A stretch of DNA of 64,000 bases from JAHEJE01 sp965216335 (GCA_965216335.1 OZ244154.1:2170001-2234000); one strand, 5' to 3'; counted from the first letter of the stretch, positions 35,686 to 45,293 are shown. A program made the numbers and translations. The notes: generated from the sequence alone by a model not told the origin.

Positions 35686-36087
35686 ATGAACGACACCGAA
35701 CGCCAGCCGCGTGGCGTGGCCAGCGCGCCAAAGAGTTTCCGGCACGTGTTCGTGCGCGATCTCGAGATCAAAGCCATGCTCGGCATCCACGACCACGAGA
35801 AGCTCGAGGCCCAGCGGGTCATCATCAACATCGACCTGACCGTGAAGGAGCGCGGCGAACCGCTGGAAGACGACATCTCCAATGTGGTGAGCTACGAGCG
35901 CGTCGTCGACCACGTCAAGGAGATCGTCGGCTCCGGCCATGTCCACCTGGTTGAAACGCTGGCCGAAATGATCGCTGCACGCTGCCTGGAGAACAGTTGG
36001 GTCACCGGCGTCAGGGTGCGGGTGGAAAAACCCGACATCATTCCCGACGCCCGCAGCGTCGGCGTGGAGATCGAACGCCTGAGGTGA
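35686..36087 (+). CDS. folB: dihydroneopterin aldolase
   Basis: A 133-residue enzyme of folate synthesis that cleaves dihydroneopterin. Features are FVRDLEIKAMLGIHDHE, VSYERVVDHV and the catalytic Lys and Tyr regions, ending in EKPDIIPDARSVGVEIER. The ATG at 35686 follows AGGAG by 9 bases. Placed directly after a FolM-like reductase gene and before uvrC; folP and folK are not in the window. Confidence 0.9.
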   Translation: MNDTERQPRGVASAPKSFRHVFVRDLEIKAMLGIHDHEKLEAQRVIINIDLTVKERGEPLEDDISNVVSYERVVDHVKEIVGSGHVHLVETLAEMIAARCLENSWVTGVRVRVEKPDIIPDARSVGVEIERLR

Positions 36088-36125
36088 GACTGTTCACGCG
36101 CGGCCTGAGCGATTATGTGTAGGCC

Positions 36126-38036
36126 ATGAGCAGCACGGTTGAAACAGACGCAACATCATCCGCTACTTCAAGCGGCCCGGACATCATCCGCCGCTTTGTG
36201 CGCACCCTGCCTGGCAAGCCGGGCGTGTATCGGATGATGGATGGCAAGGGCGACGTGCTCTATGTCGGCAAGGCCCGCAACCTGAAGAACCGGGTGCAGA
36301 ACTACACCCGCTTCGGCGGTCACACCAACCGCATCGCCGCGATGATCGCCAACACCGCCAGCATGGAGTTCGTCACCACGGCGACGGAAGCCGAGGCGCT
36401 GCTGCTCGAAGCCAACCTGATCAAGAAGCTCAAGCCGCGCTACAACGTCATCCTGCGCGACGACAAGTCCTTTCCCTACATCCTGATCGCCGAGGACCAC
36501 GAGGCCGCCCAAATCCTCAAGCACCGCGGCGCCCGCGCCCGCAAGGGCAGCTACTACGGTCCGTTCGCCTCGGCCGGTTCGGTCAACCGCACCATCAACG
36601 CGCTGCAGAAGGCCTTCCTGCTGCGCTCATGCTCCGACAGCGTTTATGACAACCGCACCAGGCCCTGTCTGCTCTTTCAGATCAAGCGCTGCGCCGCGCC
36701 ATGCACAGGCGAAATTGAGCCCGCCGACTACGCCGCGCTGGTCGGCGAGGCCAAGGCATTCCTGTCCGGCAGGAGTACGGCTGTCAAAGCCGACTTGGCA
36801 AAGCGCATGGAGCTGGCATCCGACGCCCTCGACTTCGAACAGGCGGCCCGCTACCGCGACCGCATCGCCGCCCTCAGCCACGTCACCTCGCAGCAGGACA
36901 TCAACCCGCACACCGTCACCGAGGCTGACGTTTTCGGCCTCGCCATGGAGGGAGGGCAGACCTGCATCCAGGTTTTCTTCTTCCGCGCCGGCCAGAACTG
37001 GGGCAACCGTGCCTATTTCCCGCGCACCGACAAGAGCCATTCACCCCAGGAGATCATGGCCGCCTTCCTGACCCAGTTCTACGACGACCGGCCGCTGCCG
37101 AAACAGATACTGCTCAGTCAGGACATCGAGGAACGCGATCTGATCGGCGATGCTCTGTCGACCCGGGCCGGCCGGCGCATCGGGGTATTGGTGCCGCAGC
37201 GCGGCGAAAAACGCAGCCTGACCGAACACGCCGCCCGCAATGCCCGCGAGGCATTGGGCCGCCGCCTCGCCGATACCCGCTCTCAGACCCGGCTGCTGGA
37301 CGGCATCGCCAGCGTCTTCGATCTCGAAGAGCCGCCGCGCCGCATCGAGATATACGACAACTCGCACATCCAGGGCAGTCATGCCGTCGGCGCCATGGTG
37401 GTTGCCGGCCGTGATGGTTTGATCAAGGGCCAGTACCGCAAGTTTAACATCAAAGCACCGGACACCGCTGCCGGCGACGACTTCGCCATGATGCGCGAAA
37501 TGCTGACCCGACGCTTTTCGCGCCTGATGAAGGAACACGGCGAGCGTCCGGCCGAGGATGCGGGCACCGACGAAATTCCGGCCTGGCCGGACCTGCTGCT
37601 GATCGACGGCGGCATGGGTCAGCTCAATGCCGTGCGCGGTGTGCTGGCGGAACTCGGAGTGGAAGACCTGCCGGTCGTCGGCGTCGCCAAGGGAGCGGAC
37701 CGCGACGCCGGTCGCGAGCATTTCCATATCGCCGGCCGGGCCTCGTTCATGCTCGAAGCCCGCGACCCGGTACTCTATTACATCCAGCGCCTGCGCGACG
37801 AGGCGCACCGTTTCGCCATCGGCAGCCACCGTGCCCGGCGCAAGAAGGCCATCGGATCGAACCCTCTCGACGAGATCGCCGGCATCGGTCCGGGCCGCAA
37901 AAAAGCGCTGCTGCAGGCTTTCGGTTCGGCCCGCGCGGTCGCCCGCGCCAACCTCGCCGACCTCGAAGCGGTTGACGGCATCTCGCGTTCACTGGCACAA
38001 ACCATCTATGGACACTTTAACGAGGGCGCCAAATGA
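36126..38036 (+). CDS. uvrC: excinuclease ABC subunit C
   Basis: A 636-residue nuclease subunit of nucleotide excision repair that makes both incisions. The N-terminal GIY-YIG domain (PGKPGVYRM, DVLYVGKARNLKNRV), the UvrB-binding UVR motif (ASDALDFEQAARYRDRI), the RNase H-like endonuclease domain (IEIYDNSHIQG, LLIDGGMGQL) and C-terminal tandem helix-hairpin-helix (IAGIGPGRKKALLQAFGS) are all present. Usual length. It overlaps pgsA by 4 bases. Confidence 0.96.
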   Translation: MSSTVETDATSSATSSGPDIIRRFVRTLPGKPGVYRMMDGKGDVLYVGKARNLKNRVQNYTRFGGHTNRIAAMIANTASMEFVTTATEAEALLLEANLIKKLKPRYNVILRDDKSFPYILIAEDHEAAQILKHRGARARKGSYYGPFASAGSVNRTINALQKAFLLRSCSDSVYDNRTRPCLLFQIKRCAAPCTGEIEPADYAALVGEAKAFLSGRSTAVKADLAKRMELASDALDFEQAARYRDRIAALSHVTSQQDINPHTVTEADVFGLAMEGGQTCIQVFFFRAGQNWGNRAYFPRTDKSHSPQEIMAAFLTQFYDDRPLPKQILLSQDIEERDLIGDALSTRAGRRIGVLVPQRGEKRSLTEHAARNAREALGRRLADTRSQTRLLDGIASVFDLEEPPRRIEIYDNSHIQGSHAVGAMVVAGRDGLIKGQYRKFNIKAPDTAAGDDFAMMREMLTRRFSRLMKEHGERPAEDAGTDEIPAWPDLLLIDGGMGQLNAVRGVLAELGVEDLPVVGVAKGADRDAGREHFHIAGRASFMLEARDPVLYYIQRLRDEAHRFAIGSHRARRKKAIGSNPLDEIAGIGPGRKKALLQAFGSARAVARANLADLEAVDGISRSLAQTIYGHFNEGAK

Positions 38037-38644
38037 CTGAACTGACCGGCAAAGCCGGCAGCCGTGCGCCCTCGCCGGTGCTCACCCGGCTGCCCAACAT
38101 CCTGACCTACGGCCGCATCATCGCCGTGCCGGTCATCGTCGGCTGCCTGCTCTATGGCGGCCACCAGGCCCGCTGGCTGGCCTTCGGAATCTTCATCGCC
38201 GCGGCGATCACCGACTTCTTCGACGGCTACCTCGCCCGCCTGTGGTCGCAGCAGTCCTCGCTCGGCCGCATGCTCGACCCGATTGCCGACAAGCTGATCG
38301 TCGCCGCCGTCATCCTGATGCTCGCTGCCAACGGCACGATATACGGTCCGCACATCTGGGCCGCTGTCATCATCCTGAGCCGCGAAATCCTCGTCTCAGG
38401 CCTGCGCGAGTTCCTTGCCGAACTGCAGGTCTCGGTGCCGGTCACCCAGCTCGCCAAGTACAAGACCGCCATCCAACTCATCGCCATTGGTTTTCTCATT
38501 GCCGGCCCGGCCGGAGATCGGGTTCTGCCCTATAACAGCGAGATCGGCCTGGCCGGCCTGTGGATCGCCGCCACCTTGACGCTTTATACCGGCTACGATT
38601 ATTTCCGGGCCGGGCTGCAATATCTGACGGAAGACCACAAATGA
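38033..38644 (+). CDS. pgsA: CDP-diacylglycerol--glycerol-3-phosphate 3-phosphatidyltransferase
   Basis: A 203-residue inner-membrane enzyme making phosphatidylglycerophosphate. The CDP-alcohol phosphotransferase motif DG-x2-AR-x8-G-x3-D-x3-D is seen in DGYLARLWSQQSSLGRMLD with the final PIAD. About six membrane helices. ATGA overlaps with uvrC upstream and moaD downstream imply one operon. Confidence 0.94.
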   Translation: MTELTGKAGSRAPSPVLTRLPNILTYGRIIAVPVIVGCLLYGGHQARWLAFGIFIAAAITDFFDGYLARLWSQQSSLGRMLDPIADKLIVAAVILMLAANGTIYGPHIWAAVIILSREILVSGLREFLAELQVSVPVTQLAKYKTAIQLIAIGFLIAGPAGDRVLPYNSEIGLAGLWIAATLTLYTGYDYFRAGLQYLTEDHK

Positions 38645-38892
38645 AACTGCTCTATTTCGCCTGGGTCCGCCAGCGCACCGGCATCGGCGCGGAAGACGTC
38701 CAGCTGCCCGAGCACATCGCGACGGTCGCCGACGTCATCGACTGGCTGAAGTCCCGCGATGAAGGTTATGAGGCCGCCTTCGCCGATCTCAACGTCATCC
38801 GCGCCGCCGTCGACCAGGAACACGCCACCCTCGACGCCCCGATCACCAACGCCCGCGAAATCGCTTTCTTCCCACCGGTCACTGGTGGCTAG
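38641..38892 (+). CDS. moaD: molybdopterin synthase sulfur-carrier subunit
   Basis: An 83-residue ubiquitin-like protein ending in PPVTGG, whose C-terminal glycine is thiocarboxylated to supply sulfur in molybdopterin synthesis. The hydrophobic core MKLLYFAWVRQRTG and the family length fit. The start overlaps the pgsA stop (ATGA). In many alphaproteobacteria moaE follows directly; here no moaE is found and the operon ends in a hairpin. Confidence 0.9.
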   Translation: MKLLYFAWVRQRTGIGAEDVQLPEHIATVADVIDWLKSRDEGYEAAFADLNVIRAAVDQEHATLDAPITNAREIAFFPPVTGG

Positions 38893-38920
38893 TGTCATAT
38901 CTGGCAGCAATGCCACGGCC

Positions 38921-38955
38921 GGTGTTCCGGTATCAACTCAAGCACCCGGAACACC
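38921..38955. terminator. hairpin between moaD and the giant repeat gene
   Basis: GGTGTTCCGG (38921-38930) pairs perfectly with CCGGAACACC (38946-38955) around a 15-base loop, lying between two convergent stop codons. It lacks a T-run, but its position fits a shared terminator. Confidence 0.6.
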
Positions 38956-38982
38956 AGCCGCGGCCACCAGCACCCCCTGGTG

Positions 38983-41900
38983 TCAGACCACGATAATCCC
39001 GTCGTCGTAAATCCCGGTTCCGTCAATGCCGACACTATGGCTCGCCGTCTCGGTGTCATTGTCCATGTCGGTGATCTCCACGGTGAAGTCGAGCAACTGG
39101 TCCGGCGTCGGGTTGAACAGATCAATGCCGTAATCGCCGATGTCGAACTTGCCGGCAAGGCCGTCGATCAGGGCAACATCATGAACCGCTGCTGTCTTGA
39201 ACGAGATCGTATCACCCGCTGCGATACCCGACACGATGACGGTGCCGACATCCTCGTTGGTGATGTCATCGCCCGGAAGTGCATCCGCGTCTGCCTGGCT
39301 GATGAAGTCGACAAAAGCCGTGTCGCCACCAGCCAGCGTAGCCGTATGCTGCACAACACCATTGACATCCGTAATGGTGACTTCATTGATCAGCACCGGC
39401 GTCAAATCGCGCGTGCCGGGATCACCCTGCTTCACCAGTTCATCCACCAGATCTGTGCCTTGCAGATTGTTGTCGGCCAGATCGAACGCGGTGATCTGCG
39501 CCGTTGCCGTCTTGGGATTACCCTGCACCTGCACCACCGAGAAGAACGCCCCGGTCACCTCGACCATCCCTCCTGAATATAGGATGTTGTCGAAGTCGTC
39601 GGCCTCGTTCTGAGTGAGCCCGCCAGCAATGCCCGAAACAAAGTCGTCGTTCGGATCATCGACATAGGCAAAGAAGACGCCTTCCCCATTACTGTCATTG
39701 TTCGACGGCGGGTCGATCATCTGGTTCGAGTTGCCGATTGTGGTCGGGCCACCGCCCTTGGACGTATTGATCGTATCACTGGAGTTGGTGAACGTGCCGT
39801 CAAGGTCATAGTCGGCCTCACGTCCGAGGATAACCAGGCTCGGACCGTCCGGATCGAGCGGTTCGCCCGGTGCGGACCGGCTTGCCAGTATGCCAAAACC
39901 GTTCTGCCCGGCCGGCAGGTCGTTGAGGCTGAAATCAGGCTGGCTCGGCGGCGGCACATCGTGCACGGTGAACACCGCATCGAGGTCTCCGTCCGGCTCG
40001 ACATCCTTGATTTCATAGGTGTAGTAAAGCGTGTCCTCCCCGGCCTGATAACCGGCATTGGCGCCACTCTCCTCGAAGTACCAGACGGTCTGCTCGTCAT
40101 CCGACAACAGCGCCGTCAGAGCCACCCCGTTGACCACAAGCCCATCGCTGTAGCTGGTGATCCGGATGCTCTTGGTGGTATCCGAACCGCCATCCTCGTT
40201 CAGCGGCGTGCTGTCGGTCGAACCGGTTTCGAAGTCGACCTGCAGATCGGTCAGATTGCCGGCACCATCGCCGATTGACGGACCGTCATCGTCGATTTCC
40301 ACAATGATCGTGACGTCAAGCTCCTTGGTCACATGATCGCCGTCACCATCGAAAATGGTCCGTTCGATAACGATCTTGAAACTGCCCGGATGTACCTGGG
40401 TCTCGTCATCGCTGTTCGTGTCCGTGTGGGTAATGGCCCGCGACTGTTTGGCGGTGACGTCACCCGAGGTTGCGTCGATCTCATAGCGGATGACCTCCGG
40501 CCCGCCGATCCCGGCCGTGCCGATGATGACCCCGCCGACCAGATTATAGATCACCGCCAGACCGGTCTGGCTGTCGATCAGGCCGGAATCGGTGTTTGCC
40601 GCCGGGAAATCCTTGAACGCATAGTTGACCGGTGTCGCCCCCATGCCATCGGAACCGAAGTCCTCGTTGGTGATCTCGAACAGATTGTTGGCGGTGATGG
40701 TGTGTTGAGCAATAAAACCGCCCTGTTCGTCACCGTCGGGGTCTGTCTCGTCGAGCGGAAGCACGGCGTCGGACTTCAGGGTAATATCAAAGTCTGGTCC
40801 GTCATCTTCGAATTTGAAGATAGCCGTTAGATCGACCATATCGCTTGCGCTGTCGTCGTCATTGTCGGTCAAGGTTCGCTTGACCACGACGAGGCCAGGA
40901 TCCCCAAGCGTCTCCGGCGAACTGCTCTCATCCGGGTCGTCCGGATCATCGTGCATGACCGCCCGAGTTTGCGTAACCGTAACCGTACCGTCGCCAGCAT
41001 CGATGCTGAACTCAAGGACAATTTCGCCGCCTGCGGCATCTACAGCGTCCATACCTTCACGGCCAACGATTTTACCCGCTTCCAGGAACAGATAGACCGA
41101 GTTGCCGGTTTCGGTATCGACCAGATCCGACAGCGCGCCGGACGGGTCGACGAACTCCCACACGTCAGACTTCTCTCCGTCCGTGCCAGCCGCTGCGTCA
41201 TTGGTCATCAGATAATCGGCAGCACCTATTGAAGCCATCGCCAGTGGATTGCCGGTACCTGGATCATCACCATCACCGACGGTTTCATCCAGCACCAGCA
41301 TGGCACCGTCCTTGATCTCGATGTCCACACTCGGACCGTCGTCGCGGAACTTCACCGCATCGCCGATCTCAAGCGTCGCCTCAGACGTGTCGCCGTCACC
41401 GTCCGTCACCGTCGCCGTGGCAATCACCGCCGCATCGGCTATCGCAACAACATCGTCCGGGTCGCTGTCGTCAGGATGCTTGATCGCCAGATACTGCGCC
41501 ACGCTCAACACGCCGCTGGTCCCGTCAATCGAGATCGCAAACGCCAGCTCATTGGTTCCCGACACCCGGCCAACCACCAGATCGCCTTCCTTGGTCAGAA
41601 GGATGTCCGCGCCATCGACCGTGTCGAGACCGGAGTCCACGCCGGCCGACGACACATCGATCGAATACATCGTGCCGCCGTCACCGTCGGTGCCGAAGGC
41701 CGTGCCCGTGTCGCTCACCACCGCATTGTCGCTCTCAGCCCAGCCGATCAGCGTGCCGCCAAGACCGCCAAACGCCGCCGGAAGCGCGCCGCCCTGATCG
41801 TCCGAACCCGCATCGACACCCACCGTCTCGTCATGCAGAACCATGTCACCCTGCACAATAGCCGCCGTCGGACCGTCGTCGCGGAACTTCACCGCATCGC

Positions 41901-44301
41901 CGATCTCAAGCGTCGCCTCATCGGTGTCGCCGTCGCCGTCCGTCACCGTCGCCGTGGCAATCACCGCCGCATCGGCTATCGCCACAACGTTGTCAGGATC
42001 GCCGCCAGGCCCGTGGTCAATCGCCAGATACTGCGCCACGCTCAACACGCCGGTCAAACTGTCAATCGAGATCGCAAACGCAATTGCATCAGTGTCGTCC
42101 ACATCGTTGTCACCAATCGCATCGACCCGGCCAATCACCAGATCACCTTCCTTGTTCAGCAGAATGTTGAAGCCATCCACCGTGTCGAGACCGGAATCCA
42201 CATCATCTGCCGACACGCCGATCGAGTACACCGTCCCGCCGTCGCCGTCGGTGCCGAAGGCCGTGCCCGTGTCGCTCACCACCGCACTGTCGCTCTCAGC
42301 CCAGCCGATCAGTGTCCCGCCAAGGCCGCCAAACGCCGCCGGAAGGGCGCCGCCCTGGTCGTCAGAACCCGCATCGACACCCACCGTCTCGTCATGCAGA
42401 ACCATGTCACCCTGCACAATCGCCGCCGTCGGTCCGTCGTCGCGGAACTTCACCGCATCGCCGATCTCAAGCGTCGCCTCATCGGTGTCGCCGTCACCGT
42501 CCGTCACCGTCGCCGTGGCAATCACCGCCGCATCGGCTATCGCAACAACATCGTCCGGGTCGCTGTCGTCAGGATGCTTGATCGCCAGATACTGCGCCAC
42601 GCTCAACACGCCGCTGGTCCCGTCAATCGAGATCGCAAACGCCAGCTCATTGGTCCCCGACACCCGGCCAACCACCAGATCGCCTTCCTTGGTCAGAAGA
42701 ATGTCCGCGCCATCGACCGTGTCGAGACCGGAGTCCACACCGGCCGACGACACATCGATCGAATACACCGTGCCGCCGTCGCCGTCGGTGCCGAAGGCCG
42801 TGCCCGTGTCGCTCACCACCGCATTGTCGCTCTCAGCCCAGCCGATCAGTGTGCCGCCAAGACCGCCAAACGCCGCCGGAAGCGCGCCGCCCTGGTCGTC
42901 CGAACCCGCATCGACACCCACCGTCTCGTCATGCAGAACCATGTCACCCTGCACAATCGCCGCCGTCGGTCCGTCGTCATCGAATACGATCTGCTGGCCT
43001 ACGGCAGTTGAGTCGGAACTTGGCAAATCAATCTCGAATCCGCCAATGTCCCACTTGCCGGACAGGGCCTCGACGAGCACACGGTTGTGCAAACCGGAGG
43101 TATCCCATTCGACCCAATCTTTCTGATCCAGGCCGATAATGTCGACAACATTCGTGTCTTGCAGAATGATGGTGTACTGGCCGATTGTGGTCGAGTCGCC
43201 AACGGACCATGTCGACAGATCAATGTCGACCAGCGGTGTTCCGCCCGGCGTGCTGTCGTAGATCCGCAAACCTGTCAGCGCCACTGCCGTGCCATGGTCG
43301 GCATCGTTCAGATCACCAACAAAAGCCTGACCCGCGTCGAGCGTGTAGTCCAGCGTGGTTATGCGCATCCCGGGCGGGGTGGTGCTCTGCGCCTGGGTCT
43401 GGGAGACCTGCAGCCGCGCTTCATTCACGCCCACCAGGCCGGTCGGTGTGATGTCATCGGCGTCATTGTAGGTTCCAGCTGTCAAACCGGTGGTGTAGGT
43501 AAAATAAGCTCCCTGTTCGACTGTGCTCGTGTCCGCATCCGCCGTGAAGTGCTGATTGTTGACGCCGATGGTGACTTCGCCGCCGCCTTTGGACGTATTG
43601 ATTTCATCCCCGGCACCACCGCCATTGACCGGCGTGCCGTCCGCCTTGATTGCCGGATCCTTGCCGATCACCAGGAACCCGCCATCGGTACCGCCGACGA
43701 CGCCGTACAGGAACTTGGTGGCGTCTAGAACGGAAAAGTCGAACAGCCCGGAGACATCCGTGGCCACGATGTGCAGGTTGTTGCCGAGATCGACGGACTC
43801 GTCGTGGTCAGCCGTATCGCCGTGGTTGATCGGAATGTAGCTGATGACGTTGAAGTCGATCGTATAGGACGAGGGGTCGGTGGTATCGACAACCATCTCG
43901 ATGGCAAAGGCAAGCGTGTTGGTGCCTTCGACGACACCGTAGACAATGGTGTCAGGATCTGTCGCATCGGCATAGAGTAGAATGCGGTCGCCATCCAGTG
44001 TGGTCAGCCCGCTGTCGTCACCGTCCAGAGCACCGCCGCTGCTGTCGGCGAACTTGACGCCGGTGAGGGTGCCGTCCGAGTCCACGGTAACGGAATCCAT
44101 CGCGAACGCACCGCCAATATCTTCGGCAAACAAGGTATCGGCCGTGTAGCCGGAAGCCAGCACGCTGGCCTCCAGATTGTTAAAGGTCGGGTCAGTCAGC
44201 GCAACGTCTGTATCAACACCACCCAGATCCGCTCCAATCTGGAGACCTGAAGACTGATCGTTTTGAGCTTTGTTTCCAAGAGTGAAATTGATCGTAGACA
44301 T
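38983..44301 (-). CDS. giant acidic repeat protein, T1SS-143/DUF5801 type
   Basis: A 1772-residue, very acidic Gly/Asp-rich surface or secreted protein. The DDGP-linked modules of about 180 residues (DETVGVD, LVVGRV, AFAISIDG, VTDGDGD, FRDDGP) match the DUF5801 repeats of type I-secreted adhesin-like proteins; Asp-rich loops suggest calcium binding. Three modules in the middle are nearly identical. An N-terminal domain (INTSKGGG...EGAYFTYTT, LSGKWDIGGFEIDL) recurs near the C terminus (INTSKGGGPTTIG, LAGKFDIGDYGIDL). No GGxGxD RTX nonapeptides are seen; the end GTGIYDDGIIVV has the acidic-then-hydrophobic character of T1SS signals. The ATG at 44301 follows GGGGAG by 7 bases. No secretion genes are nearby. 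Confidence 0.82.
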   Translation of the reverse strand: MSTINFTLGNKAQNDQSSGLQIGADLGGVDTDVALTDPTFNNLEASVLASGYTADTLFAEDIGGAFAMDSVTVDSDGTLTGVKFADSSGGALDGDDSGLTTLDGDRILLYADATDPDTIVYGVVEGTNTLAFAIEMVVDTTDPSSYTIDFNVISYIPINHGDTADHDESVDLGNNLHIVATDVSGLFDFSVLDATKFLYGVVGGTDGGFLVIGKDPAIKADGTPVNGGGAGDEINTSKGGGEVTIGVNNQHFTADADTSTVEQGAYFTYTTGLTAGTYNDADDITPTGLVGVNEARLQVSQTQAQSTTPPGMRITTLDYTLDAGQAFVGDLNDADHGTAVALTGLRIYDSTPGGTPLVDIDLSTWSVGDSTTIGQYTIILQDTNVVDIIGLDQKDWVEWDTSGLHNRVLVEALSGKWDIGGFEIDLPSSDSTAVGQQIVFDDDGPTAAIVQGDMVLHDETVGVDAGSDDQGGALPAAFGGLGGTLIGWAESDNAVVSDTGTAFGTDGDGGTVYSIDVSSAGVDSGLDTVDGADILLTKEGDLVVGRVSGTNELAFAISIDGTSGVLSVAQYLAIKHPDDSDPDDVVAIADAAVIATATVTDGDGDTDEATLEIGDAVKFRDDGPTAAIVQGDMVLHDETVGVDAGSDDQGGALPAAFGGLGGTLIGWAESDSAVVSDTGTAFGTDGDGGTVYSIGVSADDVDSGLDTVDGFNILLNKEGDLVIGRVDAIGDNDVDDTDAIAFAISIDSLTGVLSVAQYLAIDHGPGGDPDNVVAIADAAVIATATVTDGDGDTDEATLEIGDAVKFRDDGPTAAIVQGDMVLHDETVGVDAGSDDQGGALPAAFGGLGGTLIGWAESDNAVVSDTGTAFGTDGDGGTMYSIDVSSAGVDSGLDTVDGADILLTKEGDLVVGRVSGTNELAFAISIDGTSGVLSVAQYLAIKHPDDSDPDDVVAIADAAVIATATVTDGDGDTSEATLEIGDAVKFRDDGPSVDIEIKDGAMLVLDETVGDGDDPGTGNPLAMASIGAADYLMTNDAAAGTDGEKSDVWEFVDPSGALSDLVDTETGNSVYLFLEAGKIVGREGMDAVDAAGGEIVLEFSIDAGDGTVTVTQTRAVMHDDPDDPDESSSPETLGDPGLVVVKRTLTDNDDDSASDMVDLTAIFKFEDDGPDFDITLKSDAVLPLDETDPDGDEQGGFIAQHTITANNLFEITNEDFGSDGMGATPVNYAFKDFPAANTDSGLIDSQTGLAVIYNLVGGVIIGTAGIGGPEVIRYEIDATSGDVTAKQSRAITHTDTNSDDETQVHPGSFKIVIERTIFDGDGDHVTKELDVTIIVEIDDDGPSIGDGAGNLTDLQVDFETGSTDSTPLNEDGGSDTTKSIRITSYSDGLVVNGVALTALLSDDEQTVWYFEESGANAGYQAGEDTLYYTYEIKDVEPDGDLDAVFTVHDVPPPSQPDFSLNDLPAGQNGFGILASRSAPGEPLDPDGPSLVILGREADYDLDGTFTNSSDTINTSKGGGPTTIGNSNQMIDPPSNNDSNGEGVFFAYVDDPNDDFVSGIAGGLTQNEADDFDNILYSGGMVEVTGAFFSVVQVQGNPKTATAQITAFDLADNNLQGTDLVDELVKQGDPGTRDLTPVLINEVTITDVNGVVQHTATLAGGDTAFVDFISQADADALPGDDITNEDVGTVIVSGIAAGDTISFKTAAVHDVALIDGLAGKFDIGDYGIDLFNPTPDQLLDFTVEITDMDNDTETASHSVGIDGTGIYDDGIIVV
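41333..42967 (-). repeat. three tandem near-identical coding modules
   Basis: Units at 41333-41869 (537 bases), 41870-42430 (561) and 42431-42967 (537) repeat in frame inside the giant gene. The outer two are almost identical base for base; the middle one differs in a central block that adds 8 codons (DAIGDNDVDDTDAI region). DNA-level identity, beyond protein similarity, points to recent duplication or ongoing gene conversion. Confidence 0.9.
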
Positions 44302-44837
44302 AGACGAACTCCCCAGTTCTGCGTCACGTGACACCTCCAGGGATCAGTCCTGAAAATTCACGCCAACACGCTGTCGCCGCCGATGCATTATGACCATCGG
44401 CGAACCTTATGACCGCCGCCCGCACGCGAATGCACGCACGTGACGGCACGCTATTGGTGCTGAGTCCACATTCCGGGACGGCTTCCGATTATGCCGGGCC
44501 TTAACCACCTGTGATTTCTGCATTCCGTCATGCAGAGGATCATTGGCGAGGACACGGCACACACCTCGCCTGTCGGTCGCGCAGCGCGCTTCCCGGTATC
44601 CAGGCAACTGAAGGCGTCTGTGGGTTTTGATTGGGATGCCGTCCCGTTCAACCACCAACCTTAGCGTGCACCAAATTGACGTAGCGGTATAGTATACTTT
44701 AGTATAATGAAGTGACTCTGCCCGTGCGCTGCATACCTTCAGGGACAGCAGGCATTCCGCCGATGCCGGCATTCCTACGCAAACGGGCGCCCAGCTCTGG
44801 ACGCCCGCATGACGTGGTTTGAATGGAAGGGTTGGTC
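44302..44837. other. long leader/intergenic region of the giant gene with an AT-rich dyad
   Basis: About 540 bases without a convincing gene, unusually long here. It holds an AT-rich island around 44688-44710 with a perfect dyad TATACT-TT-AGTATA (44693-44706). Reading frames over 60 codons exist on the minus strand but have no ribosome site and poor codon use. The region probably carries promoters and an operator for the giant gene and the 3' end of the Hsp20 unit. Confidence 0.4.
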
Positions 44838-45293
44838 TTAGGCGGCTTTCTTGCCTTCGATGGTCTTTGTGGCCGTCTTGCCGCCGCTGATGGCGATCTT
44901 GCGCGGTTTCATGGCCTCGGGAATCTCGCGCTTCAGCACGATGTGCAGCAGGCCGTTTTCGAGCTCGGCGCCCGTCACTTCGACATGGTCGGCAAGCTGG
45001 AACCGGCGTTCGAAGCTGCGCGCGGCAATGCCCTGATGCAGGAACTGGCCTTCGCTGTGGGCCTCGGCGGCCTTGCTGCCGGACACGGTCAAGGCATGCT
45101 CCTTGACCTCGATCGTCAGGTCTTCCTCGGCAAAGCCGGCAATCGCCATGGTGATACGGTACTCGTTGTCGCTGAGCCGCTCGATGTTGTAGGGCGGATA
45201 GCTCGGCGCATCGACGTTCGATGCCTCACCCAGAAGCTGGGCCAGACGGTCGAAACCAACGGTTGAACGGTAAAGGGGTGTCAGATCGAACAT
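44838..45293 (-). CDS. small heat-shock protein (Hsp20/IbpA type)
   Basis: A 151-residue chaperone that holds unfolded proteins. It opens MFDLTPLYRSTVGFDRL, typical of rhizobial class A sHsps, has an alpha-crystallin domain (YPPYNIERLSDNEYRITMAIAG to LHIVLKREIPE) and a short AISGG-type C-terminal part, in which the usual IxI anchor is present as KIAI. The ATG at 45293 is 7 bases after AGGAG; the ATG two codons earlier is too close to it. A sigma-32-like promoter and ROSE-like leader precede it. Confidence 0.92.
   Translation of the reverse strand: MFDLTPLYRSTVGFDRLAQLLGEASNVDAPSYPPYNIERLSDNEYRITMAIAGFAEEDLTIEVKEHALTVSGSKAAEAHSEGQFLHQGIAARSFERRFQLADHVEVTGAELENGLLHIVLKREIPEAMKPRKIAISGGKTATKTIEGKKAA

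Noticed and set aside
41476..43126. Long plus-strand reading frames (up to 511 codons) opposite the giant repeat gene
   Set aside because: They mirror the tandem repeats and arise because stops are rare on the reverse of GAC/GTC-rich codons. No ribosome site or plausible product; the minus-strand product has clear DUF5801 motifs.
44407..44772. 121-codon minus-strand frame in the giant gene's leader
   Set aside because: Codon use is unlike neighbours, no ribosome site, no motif, and it crosses the AT-rich dyad.
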